The notes beneath the pieces were generated by a model that did no database searches, had not been told where the DNA came from, and saw only the letters and a program-made list of their open reading frames with translations. 43,488 nucleotides of DNA, taken from assembly GCA_002633005.1 (NCBI GenBank), contig NMRA01000928.1, positions 1-43,488 of the forward strand. Direction: 5' to 3'. The DNA comes from Phoronis australis. Its lineage: Eukaryota > Phoronida > Phoronidae. Positions 31,616-42,869 of the stretch are shown piece by piece (positions within the stretch are counted from its first letter, which is position 1; the number at the start of each line of letters is the position of its first letter). Made by a program: the position numbers and the translations under genes.

Positions 31616-32812
31616 GTAAGAATATTATCAATATGTATCCTACAACTGCGAATTATAACTTGGTCTTTTTTAATTCAAAAGTAGGTGCTTTACCAGTCCC
31701 ATATCCCCATTGGTGAATCGTGTTTCAGCCGTGGATAAATACCAGTTTCAAACTGGGATTTTTTGCATTATAGCAAATCACTCAAAAAGTGTTAGGTCTC
31801 TGATTATTTTTAGACAGTGTGGCTCTGTGGTTTGAATCCTGGCTTTCACTGGCATGCAATTTGAGCATTGAACAAAATTGTCTCTTACTTCTCCGAGGCT
31901 GAGCGGGGTGTTACTAGTGAGTGAATATATGTAAGCGAGGGAATGAATGAGAACCACTTTGGAATAATCAACTGTGAATTGTAAAGAAGAGGATGAAAGA
32001 ATTGCAATTTTATTATTTAGACTTTCTCACCTTGGTGCTGGGGAGGGCATAATTCTATAGGTTATAGAACAACTCATTTCATTTTCGTACTCAAGTCAAC
32101 TCGGACCTATATCAATCTACACATGTGTTCCAAAGGCGATGCTTGAAATGGAAACAACCATTTCATGTCGATGTACATTGACCCAATGTTGCTATTATTT
32201 ATAAATGAAATATGGTACATGGCTTGGTTACGAGTCGACTTGGGTAGGAACCGCCTGGTGAAGTTTTCTATAGAGTAAAGAGAGCATACCATTGGATTGG
32301 TGACTGCCCATATAGAATATCAAGAAGTTTTAATGTAATATTTAAAATGTGGGAGACCCTTTGAGTGGCAACACTGCTTTTCAAGTTGGTTTACCCCATT
32401 GTCACTGTCTAGTTTGATTAATGGTATGTGGGTGCCGATAGGATTCAGATTGGGAGAACAGGTCTCACGACTACATACAAAACAGTCCCCTCCATCAATT
32501 AATCAGGGCAACAACATTTTGTCTTAGGGTCAGCTAAAAATCAAACAACTAATGTCCATTACTATATCCCCTGGGCATGATCTACCACTGCCTTGGGTGT
32601 AGCACTATTCATTTGTGTGAAAAGTAAATATCGTTTCTATATATGATCAATTTGTACAAAAAATAAATAGGTTGTGATGTTCCAACCAATTTTCCTGAAA
32701 ACTGAAGTCGTATGCAGACCCCTCAATTTGGTAGATGCACTCTTGGTAAATTTTTCATTTCGAAATTTTGATGTTTACTGAAATAATGTATTACTGTTGA
32801 CACATCTTGCAG
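31616..32812 (+). other. Intron of the P2X7-C-like gene
   Basis: Donor GTAAGA at 31616 and acceptor ...CATCTTGCAG ending at 32812. Both flank a Trp codon split TG|G. No other feature recognised inside. Confidence 0.6.
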
Positions 32813-33216
32813 GTGCACCTGGGGCAACTGTCAGACAACCTCAGTTGTTGAAGAAAGAGTATGTTACCAAGAGGTTGACAAGGTTGTTGCAAAACTTGAT
32901 GAAGAAATGAAGCGTGACAACTAACACAGAAGAAAAAATGTATTGTGGAGCATGGGGGTTTAAACCTGTATACATCAATCGTGGTGTTTTGGAGACTGCA
33001 TGGTTGCAGTACAAAAGCCAATATCCTGATGGCTATGACAGACCCTTGGATAAAAGGATTTGACACGTGGCCTACAGACACTTCGTAAGATGGGTACACG
33101 GTCACTTAGGACGAACAGTCCGTGTTGTCATTCCAGCATGCGCAGTAGCCTGCATCAGAGCGTTCTACGCTCCGCCAGGAAATGAGGAAGACTTTGAGTT
33201 TCAAGGATTTTCTTAA
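32813..33216 (+). pseudogene. P2X7 C-terminal (ballast) domain-like protein, exon 2
   Basis: Continues the split Trp into CTWGNCQTTSVVEERVCYQE, the C-x3-C and ExxC(C) zinc-binding block of the P2X7 ballast domain (the second Cys of the pair is Tyr here). A one-base insertion near 32920 shifts the frame. It resumes with MYCGAWGFKPVYINRGVLETA. After an in-frame TGA (33061-33063) the family's strongest block follows: HVAYRHFVRWVHGHLGR, then VRVVIPACAVACIR, ending at TAA 33214-33216. There is no P2X channel domain. With two frame or stop defects in this exon it cannot make a full protein. Confidence 0.75.
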
Positions 33217-34311
33217 AAGTTTCACCCATTTATAGATATCAACAGTTGTCTTAGCCCTGGAATGCCAACTCCTCCACATGACCTATGTATTCTGTTACAA
33301 AAACTTGTGACTCGGGGACTAGTTTTATGTAATTCAAACGAGTTGCAAAAAGTTGTAGTGACAAATTCCATAGAAAGATCAAACATCGTAATAAACGAAT
33401 GCAATCGCAGTGCAACCTCAGCGGCATGAAATTGAAGTTGATATTCCATGAATAGACTTCTGTGGTTTTAGAATGGTAAATAATTGACACAGCGAGCAGC
33501 ATTTATTGATGCTCATCAATCTGGTTACTTATAATAACATGGTCACGACAAGTGTAATTTAACTAAGACTACATTATAAACCTCTAAACTCAACATCAGT
33601 TAAACTTATGGTTTACCTAGGTAAACAGAGGAATTTGTCTCATTGGAGCCCAGTTTGTGTGCTTGAAGTGAACACATTGAACAGTATGGCTGTTACATAA
33701 AAAATTAAAAGTTTTGAATCTGGGCCATAGTCTGAAGTCGAGACTGAATCTTCTGCCTTATGCAGTAGAAGTCTCTAAATTGGTAGCGCTTCAGTGGGAA
33801 CTTTAGAAAGGTTAGCATTAATTCCGCAGTAACGCCTCCAAATAACTCTAACTTTGATGAAATATCTCAGTCTCACTGGATACAACTTAGCGAGTTCTAC
33901 TGTAATTCAATGAGAAATCAAATAACACGACACAGCAACCACTGAATCTCAACCCAAAAGCTCCAGTATGCAATAGCTTTAGATGTCTATGACATGGTGT
34001 GAAAACACAAAAAGTATGCACATGAGTAGGAATTGGGAAATCTGGAGGGAGTGCTTATACCACTCACTCAAAAATTCCCAAGACAATGTTCGAATTCTGT
34101 GCAAGTGATTATTCTGTGTACAATTTAGATGAGATTGTCGCACGAAAAGACTGACGACCCAAACAAGTACCTTTTCACCCCCACTTAAGAAAGTCTTCCT
34201 TTACCGACCCACTGTATGGGACAGCAACAGTTTAGTGCAAATCAAATATACTTAAAAAAGCTATGCCGCAATATTTATAGTCATTGTATTGAAGAACCAT
34301 TGAAATGTTTC
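33217..34311. other. Interior of the candidate element, no gene recognised
   Basis: If the THAP gene had catalytic exons they should lie here or at 34461-35283 on the minus strand. I could not recognise any. Confidence 0.4.
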
Positions 34312-34460
34312 CAGGTGCGGATCCAGGATTTTGAGTTAGGGGGGCCAGGGCACGGTATTAGCCAGGATTTTGCCCGTCAGACATTCGCACCCCCAAACAG
34401 TCAAATGGAATCTGGGAGAATTTTAGGGGGGGCATGGCCCCCCTCTAAATCTGCCACTAG
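34312..34460 (+). mobile_element. hAT-type MITE with CAGGTGCGGATCCAGG end
   Basis: The left end CAGGTGCGGATCCAGGATTTTG and right end AAATCTGCCACTAG flank G-rich and C-rich blocks. This pattern (CAGGGGCGGATCCAGG, GGGGGG, CCCCCC) is widespread among hAT-related MITEs in animals. It is nested in the candidate two-gene element. An exact 8-bp target duplication is not evident. Confidence 0.6.
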
Positions 34461-34496
34461 TTTCAATATAAGAACATAGTATATCACTGGGTTTAT

Positions 34497-34820
34497 CTAT
34501 ACAAATGGGACAGCCAAATACCACACACAAAAGCTTTTCACAATTTCCACTACTGGTACTATAAACACTCTGGCATTGCTATCTGTACCACTATCAAAAA
34601 TTTGATCTAAAACATTGGTAGTGACTGTTAAATATGTGACGGAAAGAAATTCCAGTGCTGTCCATTGACAAAGCACCAAGTCTGAATTTATCTGTGCCAC
34701 GGCATCCTCCTTGGACACATCTGGAGCACCAGCAGTCGTCATTGGAGGGGCACCAATTTCTAAGCGAATTTCAAGATCTCCAGCTTCTCTTTTGTTCCGC
34801 ACTAAGTGGAAGGTGTTCTC
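34497..34820 (-). pseudogene. Possible internal exon on the THAP strand
   Basis: The minus strand encodes TFHLVRNKREAGDLEIRLEI, then PPMTTAGAPDVSKEDAVAQI. Composition and continuity look protein-like, and the position fits a downstream exon of the THAP gene. No domain is recognised and the splice sites are not certain. This could be chance coding. Confidence 0.25.
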
Positions 34821-35283
34821 CTTTCATTTACATACTCTGAAAAGCACAACAGCGGCAATTCAAAAGTAAAAAAAAAAAATTTTGAATCCAGAGTTGTCCA
34901 TGATTAAAGTAAAACGCGATGACATCTAATTGCAAGTTTTCGCCTTCTTTTATAACCTTCAAGCAAATGCCAAAACTAGATTTTAATCCTGTTTTTTTGA
35001 AACAGACTACTTTAATAATCAAAATCTTGGAATTGAGTTACCATCCTGTTTTACTTTATTCATAGTCTGCATTATTTTCAAAATACATGCATCTTTTGAG
35101 ATCAGCTTTATTTGTTGTGGCTTTTAATTTTACTGATCCATTTATAACTAAATATCTTTCACGGAAAAACAACAGATTTTAAACACTTGAGAACTACGGT
35201 GATTGTGAAAAAAGATTGTCATTGTTCAGGCACTGAGAAAGCGTCATGAATTATTAGACATCAAAATTCTCAAGGTAACTTAC

Positions 35284-35529
35284 CTTTTTATAAGACCAGC
35301 TTCAACCTTCATTATGTGTTTGTCGTCAAAGCAGCCGTCCTCAAAATGGTCGGAGCATATTTCGGCTCCGACAGATGGCTGGCTCGACAGTCATTTTCAA
35401 AAGACGAGCAGAGCACACGAAAACCTGCCATTACGCAGCCAGATGCTTGTCTTTTTAGAATTTAAATGGGCTCATGCCTTCCACGTGGGTAGTGTTAAAA
35501 TAGTTAGCACACACACACCGATGCAGCAT
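35284..35529 (-). pseudogene. THAP zinc-finger protein, first exon
   Basis: From ATG 35529 the minus strand encodes MLHRCVCANYFNTTHVEGMS and FKF, then DKHLAA and WQVFVCSARLLKMT. A frame change then leads to AEICSDHFEDGCFDDKHIMK, the Cys-x2-His end of a THAP finger. The exon ends at donor GTAAGT (35283-35278). Two in-frame stops and one shift disable it, and a Tyr replaces the second N-terminal Cys. It is convergent with the P2X7-C-like gene and ~88 bases inside the right inverted repeat. Confidence 0.6.
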
Positions 35530-35616
35530 GGCTAAAACACGCCAAGGTTGAACGGTCTTTGTTCTTCGTGTACTGTGATATAATAGCAGTGAACTGCATT
35601 GTGGGATATGATCTGG

Positions 35617-35639
35617 TTTGTGTTCCCCAACACCATGTC
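35617..35639 (-). repeat. Right inverted repeat of the P2X7-C/THAP element
   Basis: TTTGTGTTCCCCAACACCA followed by TGTC. It differs from the left copy at one position. Confidence 0.7.
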
Positions 35640-37110
35640 ACAGTGTCAAAGGTCAACTTTTCGCGCATTTTCTTATTTTCGCTTTTTTAAATAACTAAAG
35701 ATACAATTATACGATGATTTGAATAAAATACATCCAAACAGCAATACCTTGAAGATATTATTGCAATTTAACATACTTGGACCTTGCAAATTACACTTTA
35801 AAGCGATTTTGCTCGGCTTTGCCTGGGAAAGAGGTCCTTCATATCATGGCTGGCCAGTGAAAAATTGAAATTCTCAGGAACCAGGAGTAATAAGTGTTTT
35901 ACGACAGAGCCTTTGTGTATCTGTGTTCATTGCGATAAATCATCGGCAGAAGTTATACACGTAAAACGGTTAACTAATCATGATGATGGCTGGCCGGGAT
36001 TTGTGAATCCTACTTTTCCGGTAATCCTTTTGCCAAAAATCCCCATCCTCTGGTCACCTGTGACCCCATTATAGCCACTATCCCCCAATGTCACCAGTAA
36101 GACAGCATGCTGCAGGCAATTTAATATTGTGCATTTCTCCTGGCAAACATTGCTCATTAACTTTATTGATCATATTAATTCTAATCCATCAATGCATTTT
36201 TTCTGCACCCTGTGTTTCAGGTTGAGATGATTCTATTGATCCGATAAACGTTTGCATTAATAATGGGTCGTTGAGGCCTTTGAGCCAATGTTACAGCAAT
36301 GTAAAAAAATTATTTATCTTCATGACAATAGATGCAAAGTGCTTTAGAGCCATATGGTGTATGTGTACACTGTACGTATTGGCTGGTCAGACCTTGGAGC
36401 TGTCGTCCACCAAGTTTCAGTCACACTGGAGTACATGTAAGTGGATTGATTTGCACTGCGTGTTCACCCACACGATTGTAAGTTGTTTCAATACATTGCA
36501 GGAAACAGAATTGGGTGACTGAGGGTGCCCCTTTCTGGACGTAAACGTGGGTTGTAAGTGGAAGTAATACCGAAAGTAAGTCGGCCATATTTCCATATTA
36601 CTTTTACTCGGAATGTGGTATATCAATGCGTGTTGTGGCCGATAAATGGCGCGCACGTGGTAATAAGTAAAACAACACACGAATACTTTAACAATAGAAT
36701 ACGTCTATTAATTTACAGCGTTGTGATTTACAAATTAAAGATTACATTAAGTTGTGAGACTGACGACTAACTGATTGAGACAGCATATCCTTACAAGAAA
36801 AACTACTAATCAACAGTGCCACCGGTTCCCGTAGCTACCGCACACGTTAACACAAAACAAGTTCCAACAGAACTAACCCTCCAGAACAATCACTAGCCGG
36901 TTCAAATTGACTTAACAGGCTGAGACCAACGCCCGTGATTAATGTCTATACCTCAGTTGTTCTTTTCCCCTTGACTCTTTGGTCGCAGAAGTTGTTCGTC
37001 TTCCAGCTCTGGAGTCGTGCCCCGTAGTCTCAAGTTTTGAACTAAGGTGGATCCAGTCTGCCCTGGTCTCGAGAGCCAGTGCTTTAAATACTAAACTAAG
37101 TGGCATCACG
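35640..37110. other. Unassigned AT-rich sequence
   Basis: No recognisable exon or repeat boundary. Confidence 0.4.
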
Positions 37111-37292
37111 GATGGACCCTCTCTGTATGTACATTTATGTCCATCTCTCTATGACGAGCTGAATATAACGAACTAACTGACCACGCGATGGACCCATTCT
37201 GCATGTACATATATGTCCATCTCGTTATAACTAAAAATTCTTGCATAGCTGCCACTATTCCTGTATTATTGCATAACTGCCACTATTCCTGT
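37111..37292 (+). repeat. Short tandem duplications
   Basis: GATGGACCCTCTCTGTATGT... recurs ~77 bases later as GATGGACCCATTCTGCATGT..., and GCATAGCTGCCACTATTCCT recurs ~25 bases later with one change. These are small local duplications with no coding role. Confidence 0.6.
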
Positions 37293-37984
37293 GTTTTCAA
37301 CATCAGAGTACTATTCCTGGATTTAACTACCTCAGAGATAGCATATCCCCTGAAATTTATTGCACATGGAGGGCATAGCTTCATTATATTACAGGAATTC
37401 GAGCAACTGCTCCAGTCAAGTTCAGGATTTACGAATGTCACTTATTTAGGACAAAATGCAAGAAAAGACGTGTAGCTTAGGGATTTCATGCCACTAGTGC
37501 TGATATGTACCACTGTTTAGAGATATGTATTCATTTGCATTTACACATACACTGATATTGCGCGGTTTGCTGGAGTCTGTTGGGTCAAGGAGTGTTGTAG
37601 TTCATTGTATGCCGAGATTGTACCTGAGATTGAACGCTGTAAATATTAAAGTGTGCAAAGAATGTGCGTTTATGTAGATATTTCCAAGCGTAAATACTTT
37701 TGGTGTTCTCTCTTATTCTGTGAGATGGACACGAAAACAGAAGTCTTGTTGTTTGAAAATGCAGTGGATGGGCCAATTAAATCTTGAATGGAGTATTGGC
37801 AAATACCACGAGTACATGACCTGCCTGCATGGTGACTACGGTAATCCCACATTAAAATAGAAACAATGGATCTTATTGATGCGTAGTTGACAAAGGAACT
37901 GTGTGCCAATTCTATGTTAATAAACAAAGAGGAATTAACTTAGGTTTTTTATAAAATTTCCAGGACGAATGAGACTACATTGTA

Positions 37985-39254
37985 CGATGGCCCAAAGATG
38001 AGATCACGCTTTTAGTTCAATTTTAACCATCTCGGGATCTCGAGATGGCGACTTAATTATCTCAGGATCTCGAGAAACCGAGATAATTTTCCTCAGCATG
38101 TCACTATTCGCTAGCAGTCTTCTGGCGCGTCGCACTGCCATACTACATGAATTTGGATCGACAGCAGAAGGAATGGTGTGCTCATTTTCTCGTTTCACCA
38201 CTAAGCCTATAGTGACACATTTTTGATGCACGAATCTTTAATTATGTTGCTCCTGGCATCAATAAGTGTCGGTCTATGAAACCAATGATATTATCAATTT
38301 GTATGAATAATTGTTACTACGCGCAAGCCCTAGTCTCGATAAAAAACGGAAGATACCTAACGCTAATAATGATACCTGGGCATGTCTACCGTTTCTTTTT
38401 ATTTTGTAACAGGAAGAGGCCTAGTTCTATTTTTGTTTTTCAACAAGCAAAACTGGGGGAAATGCAGTTTTTAGCGGAAAGGTAATCTTTAAACTGATCC
38501 CATTAACATCAGATGTGTAAATCTGTTGTGACGTGATAAATCTAAGTTGTGTCCTTTCCTCGGATCATGCTATCTGGACTGTTGACAGATGGAAGTTCTA
38601 CACATTACCGTTTTCATTAATGTTTTGCTACTATGATGCGTCTAGTCCTGATAGCTCTACTGTACACTGCGTGGGTCAGGATTGTAGATGACTTTAATTA
38701 TTATGGTGCATCAAAACAAGTTGAACTTGTAAAAATCTTGTTGTTTTCATTATTATATTCTTGTACAAAATGCCTGCAGTATTTTAAGCAGTTGTACTTT
38801 ATACAAAGTTACCAGCTGTCAACAATCACCTAAATGTACGTAGCAACATTTAAACTTTTCCCGTCAACTTTTGAGGACCCCTCGTGGGTTTTTAAGTTAT
38901 TATCCTTGTCCAACTGAGGCCTACCGGCCCAAACCTCTTGAGCTTTTGTTTTTGTTGTGCCGTTTTTGTTTTATTTTCTTCACCAACTTGCCCCCTTAAC
39001 TTCTACGGGCCATGGGGTTGTCGGCCCTTCTGTCCACCTGTTATCGCCCCTGACCATGCAGTGCCGCAACGCTTTTTCATCCAAACCACAGCGAGTATTC
39101 GTTGTGGAAACTACGACTTATTACTTGAGACAGGTGGGCATTTGAAAACAGACCGAGATGTTGATAGAATCAAGATCCCAAAGTAATGAAGTCAGGATCG
39201 CGAGATCCTGAGATAATTAAAAAAGAAACGCGAGATGTCATCTTTGGGCCACCG
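37985..39254. mobile_element. TA-flanked inverted-repeat element (Tc1/mariner-like, non-autonomous)
   Basis: The left end CGATGGCCCAAAGATGAGAT and right end ATGTCATCTTTGGGCCACCG form ~25-bp inverted repeats with few mismatches. Each is bordered by TA (37983-37984 and 39255-39256), the expected duplication for Tc1/mariner insertion. Just inside both ends lie palindromic TCTCGAGA / GATCGCGAGATC-type motifs and TTAATTATCTC / GAGATAATTAA, also inverted. At 1.27 kb it could have held a transposase, but none is recognisable. Confidence 0.65.
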
Positions 39255-39452
39255 TAGACTTATGGATCTTAATGTGTCCCATGAATCGTGAGTCGATTAG
39301 CTGCTCACGATTTTCGTTGCCTCGATTATCAAGGTGACGCTGGATACACTCCTTCGCCGTTAGGGTCACACAGGTTTGTGCGTGAACACGATATTTCGGA
39401 TCAATGATCTACATATCTAGCTCATTGATCGGTTATTCTTTTATCGGTGCAG
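39255..39452. other. Spacer with similarity to 41270-41390
   Basis: The segment GACGCTGGATACACTCCTTCGCCGTTAGGGTC... resembles GGCGCTGGTTGAACTCCTTCGCGGTAGGGTC... near 41310. This suggests a short dispersed repeat of unknown type. Confidence 0.35.
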
Positions 39453-39554
39453 CCAGTTGGTAAAATAGCATATCATGACAGTGCGTGGCACGAGGTCCAC
39501 CATATTGATGATGAACGCTATGTAAACAAAAGCACGGTAGCCTTATGGAAGCCG
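39453..39554 (+). CDS. Candidate internal coding exon, unknown protein
   Basis: A 102-base open segment between a good acceptor (TTATTCTTTTATCGGTGCAG) and a consensus donor GTGAGT (39555). It encodes 34 residues in phase 0 at both ends, including IAYHDSAWHEVHHIDDERY and STVALWKP. No domain recognised and no partner exon found. The paired splice signals are the only support. Confidence 0.3.
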
Positions 39555-39738
39555 GTGAGTTTTCAGAATAAAATTTGAAATTTTGAATACTAACGAGGTT
39601 CTAAGCAATGTAAACCTGTGACCCACGCATTGCTTAAACGGTCATATAAGCCATTGCAAAGACAAAACTCCTGAAATTCTCACGGAGTGCTGCTAGGGCC
39701 TGGGAGATTTTGCCGGCTCAGTCGAAAAGACAATCGCC

Positions 39739-40757
39739 GATGCCTTTGGAGTGCTCGTGAGTGCAAATGATTTGAGAAGCCAGCAATGAATAAATCAATG
39801 CGTTACCGTGCAAGTAAATCTAATTGACGTCGGGACACCTATAGGCAGTGTGAGCTCATGCTAATTTAGTGTATGCTGGCAGAAACTGTTGTGAAACAAC
39901 TCGATTTCCATCCCACGGCCAGGTGTTAGGGGAATCTTTATTTACATTTACATTACTCAAATAATGATTGTCAATTTGCAACGTCTGCCCTGACGGCCGG
40001 GTGCTGTGGCCAAAGCGGAACCTGAATTCGCGGCCCCCGACAAGTAAGTAGATTTGCAGTTTCGTGGCTAATTCACCAACATAATCACGTGCACATTACT
40101 TTGGCTCACTAGTATAGTATTTTCTTGATTGGAAGTTTAGTTTCCAATGATTTTTGGCTGGTTTATGTTCGTGATGTCTGATCAGTTTCCGAGCCACTGG
40201 CGCGGGGCGGGGATAACGAGTCAATCCGGCCGGCCGCAACGGTCCTGATCGGGCTCCGAGCCACTGGGCAGGATAACAAGCGTTTTGTGTTTAGAACTCA
40301 AAAAATCACAAGTCTAAACAACACAGATCTAGGTTCTCCTCTCTGTATCTCACGGAAAGCACTTCGACATTATCTCCAAACAGACCCCAAACTCCTGTTA
40401 CGGACCTTATTGGCCTGCCGAACTTTGTAGGCTACGGTGTGTCCAAATACCAATAAATCCGTAAGAGCGAAATAAAACAACACGTTTTTATAAGAACTCG
40501 GTGTACTTTTAAGGATTTTACATCGAAGTTTGATGATTTATTGGTGTTAAACGGTAACTTCAAGCGATAAGCTGACACCAGTAACCCGTGTTGTGGACTG
40601 CTGAACAGACTGCGTGTGAAACCGATGACGTCATTGGATAATTTCAACACCTCCGTCTGCCGTCAGGTAATGCAACCGTACGTGCAGTTATGGAGTAGAA
40701 CAACTCGATCTAAATTAATACAAATTAGGTTGTTTTTTGGGTAGCATGCTCCTTTAA
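39739..40757 (+). repeat. Dispersed ~1 kb repeat, copy 2
   Basis: Same family and orientation as 6618-7574. This copy has an extra duplication of the CTGATC...CCGAGCCACTGG segment (about 40179-40270), which accounts for its greater length. Confidence 0.75.
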
Positions 40758-41531
40758 TGTTGTAGTCACTTTTTGTGTGTCAACATAGATCTTGGTCACT
40801 AAACCCTTAAAGACATACAGTTGTATCGGACTAAGAAGGAAAGTCAAGTAATAGACCATGAAACATCCACTTTAGTGGGTGGTCTAGGGATTAACACCCA
40901 CAAAATCATTTTATTTCAGTTTCAATTTTTAAACCTCGAAAGACAAAAAATTATATATCATTGACTCTGGGTCTAATCTTTTTACTAAAAATCAAACTTT
41001 ATTTTTTATTTTTTCTGCTGTAACTAAAGACTCCTTAATTCTGTGCACAAGCATGCAATGATTTTCTTGGGTGATTTTCAAAAAATCCTAGTTTGCACTT
41101 GACGATACAAACAAAAGCTATGAGTTTTTACTTGCAATCTCGCGTTGTTACCAATATTGGTTCCTGGATACTACACAGTACATACACATCTCCACTAACA
41201 TGGTTCATTAGCAAGATGGCGGACTACTCCGCTCAACCAAAACCACGCGACTTGAACTCTAGTTATATTTATCTCATTGGCGTCGATTAAATCCGATGTA
41301 TCGCTGCATACGTGGCGCTGGTTGAACTCCTTCGCGGTAGGGTCGCACGTGTTCCTGCATCAACTCACGACATATCGGATGCATTATTTAAACAGTGACA
41401 CCTGTAGATAAGATCGCTTAATACAATTAGGCTTCTATTTTGATTTACGATATATCGATACATTTTATATTTCTCAGACTTGCGGTCGGTATACCGCCTG
41501 TCATTGTGATGGCTGAAATAAGGAACACTTC
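40758..41531. other. Unassigned sequence
   Basis: No exon recognised. Part near 41270-41390 resembles 39290-39420. Confidence 0.35.
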
Positions 41532-41791
41532 ATGCGCTCACCCGGGGGGGGGGGCTCGGGGGCTCGAATGAGCCCCCACATTTGGCGAAGTGGGCAAAAA
41601 GGTCCGCCCTTGAGAGACAAAATGTCCGAGGAAATGGGACAAAAGTCCAGAAAATAAGCGCAAACGTGCAGTCCAAAGTTGTGCTCCCGTTTTTTTTTTA
41701 TTTTTTTCTTAGTCCGCCCGCTCGTTTTTTAGCAAAAGGTCCATAACGTCAAGAAGTCGAGCCCTCCATTTTGAAGGCTGGGTGCGCGCAT
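41532..41791 (+). mobile_element. Miniature inverted-repeat element, GCGCGCACCCA family, copy 3
   Basis: Ends ATGCGCTCACCC and TGGGTGCGCGCAT. The interior shares GCGAAGTGGGCAAAAAGGTC and AAAAGTCC with copies 1 and 2. Contains a poly-G and a poly-T run. Confidence 0.8.
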
Positions 41792-41808
41792 CCACTTAGT
41801 ATGTTGGA

Positions 41809-42432
41809 GCCATGCAGAATGGTGAATGTTGGCCAATTCCCCTTTTGTCCACTGACGTCACAAGCATACTGGCGCCCCCAGTGAAGGCCCTGAGAACTCG
41901 TAACTAAACCGAGTTCATGAACCCGGTAGTATCCAGCCTAGCAACGGCCGAGCCAAGCTGGCGAACAGACTTGTATTTATTGTGGGACGTTGAGTATCGT
42001 TTTTTTTTCTAAAAACATAATGCATAGTATATAATAATGAATGGTATATAGTATCAATTAATTATGATTGAAAGATTCCTTTTTAGTCGAGCGTAAACGA
42101 GGCAATTTCGCGTGGGGATAAAACTTTGGCTTTGCCGTGTGTAACACAGAAGAACATTTGCATGGTGTTGCAGGATCGCGAGAATGAATATTCCAATTTT
42201 CTTAATTTATTGGAACAATATTAATTTTCTGAGAGTTTTGACATGCAACATTATTTAAAAAACACACTAAAACATAGCGACTCTGGAAAAATCATAAAAA
42301 AATACTTTAACCACAGTCGCCAGCATGCTTGTTTACGAGTTCTCAGGGCCTCCACCGGGGGCGCCAGTATGCTTGTGACGTCAGTGGACAAAAGGGGAAT
42401 TGGCCAACATTCACCATTCTCCAGGGCCATGG
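41809..42432. mobile_element. Inverted-repeat element with ~95-bp arms (MITE)
   Basis: The left arm (about 41809-41903) and right arm (about 42334-42432) are nearly exact reverse complements. Both contain GAATGGTGAATGTTGGCCAA, TTTTGTCCACTGACGTCACA and GGGCGCCAGTATGC. A CRE (TGACGTCA) lies in each arm. The interior is non-coding. Target duplication unresolved. Confidence 0.8.
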
Positions 42433-42718
42433 GCTTTGAACACACGAGATAGTCGGATATGATGCGTAATACAAATAAAGATAACGTTGAATGCATAGTG
42501 TCAATCCGACAAGGCCGGCTTCACTGAAACAAATATATACACAAAACGTACCGAGAGTGGCGTACATGTAGTAATATCCCACGAGAGATTATTACGCGTA
42601 TCACCCGAGGTAGTGTGAGAAAAACTTGTATAAACTTACAATGATATTGGCTCTAGGCTCCACGAAGAAAAAGTATCGTTAGCGTTAGAGTAGCGGTACA
42701 TGATAAGAAGGCCGGATA

Positions 42719-42850
42719 CAGGGGCGGATCTACGTTTTCAGTAAGGGGGGGGTTTAGGATTCCCGCAAAGGTCGAATCCGAGGCACGTGGCGCCGAGAGG
42801 GGGGAGGTCGGGAGTGGGGTTTCCCCCCTCCGTGTAAGACCATTTTTTTG
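42719..42850 (+). mobile_element. hAT-type MITE fragment (CAGGGGCGGATC end)
   Basis: Begins CAGGGGCGGATCTACG and has the G-rich block (GGGGGGGG) and C-rich block (CCCCCCTCC) typical of the same class as 34312-34460. The right end is not clear, so the end coordinate is approximate. Confidence 0.45.
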
Positions 42851-42869
42851 TTTTTGTAGCCAAGTAGTG

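Larger units (their letters stand above)
31301..35639. mobile_element. Candidate two-gene DNA transposon carrying P2X7-C-like and THAP genes
   Basis: A 23-bp inverted repeat (22 of 23 matching; core TGGTGTTGGGGAACACAAA) lies at 31301-31323 and 35617-35639. Just inside the left copy a P2X7-C-like gene starts on the plus strand (ATG 31331). About 88 bases inside the right copy a THAP gene starts on the minus strand (ATG 35529). The two point towards each other. THAP fingers are the DNA-binding part of several eukaryotic transposases. The P2X7-C domain would be an unusual partner. No catalytic DDE exon was recognised between them and no target duplication is clear, so transposon status is inferred. 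Confidence 0.5.

Noticed and set aside
31331-33216. Full P2X7 receptor gene
   Set aside because: No transmembrane or extracellular P2X channel sequence is present. Only the cytoplasmic ballast-type domain is encoded.
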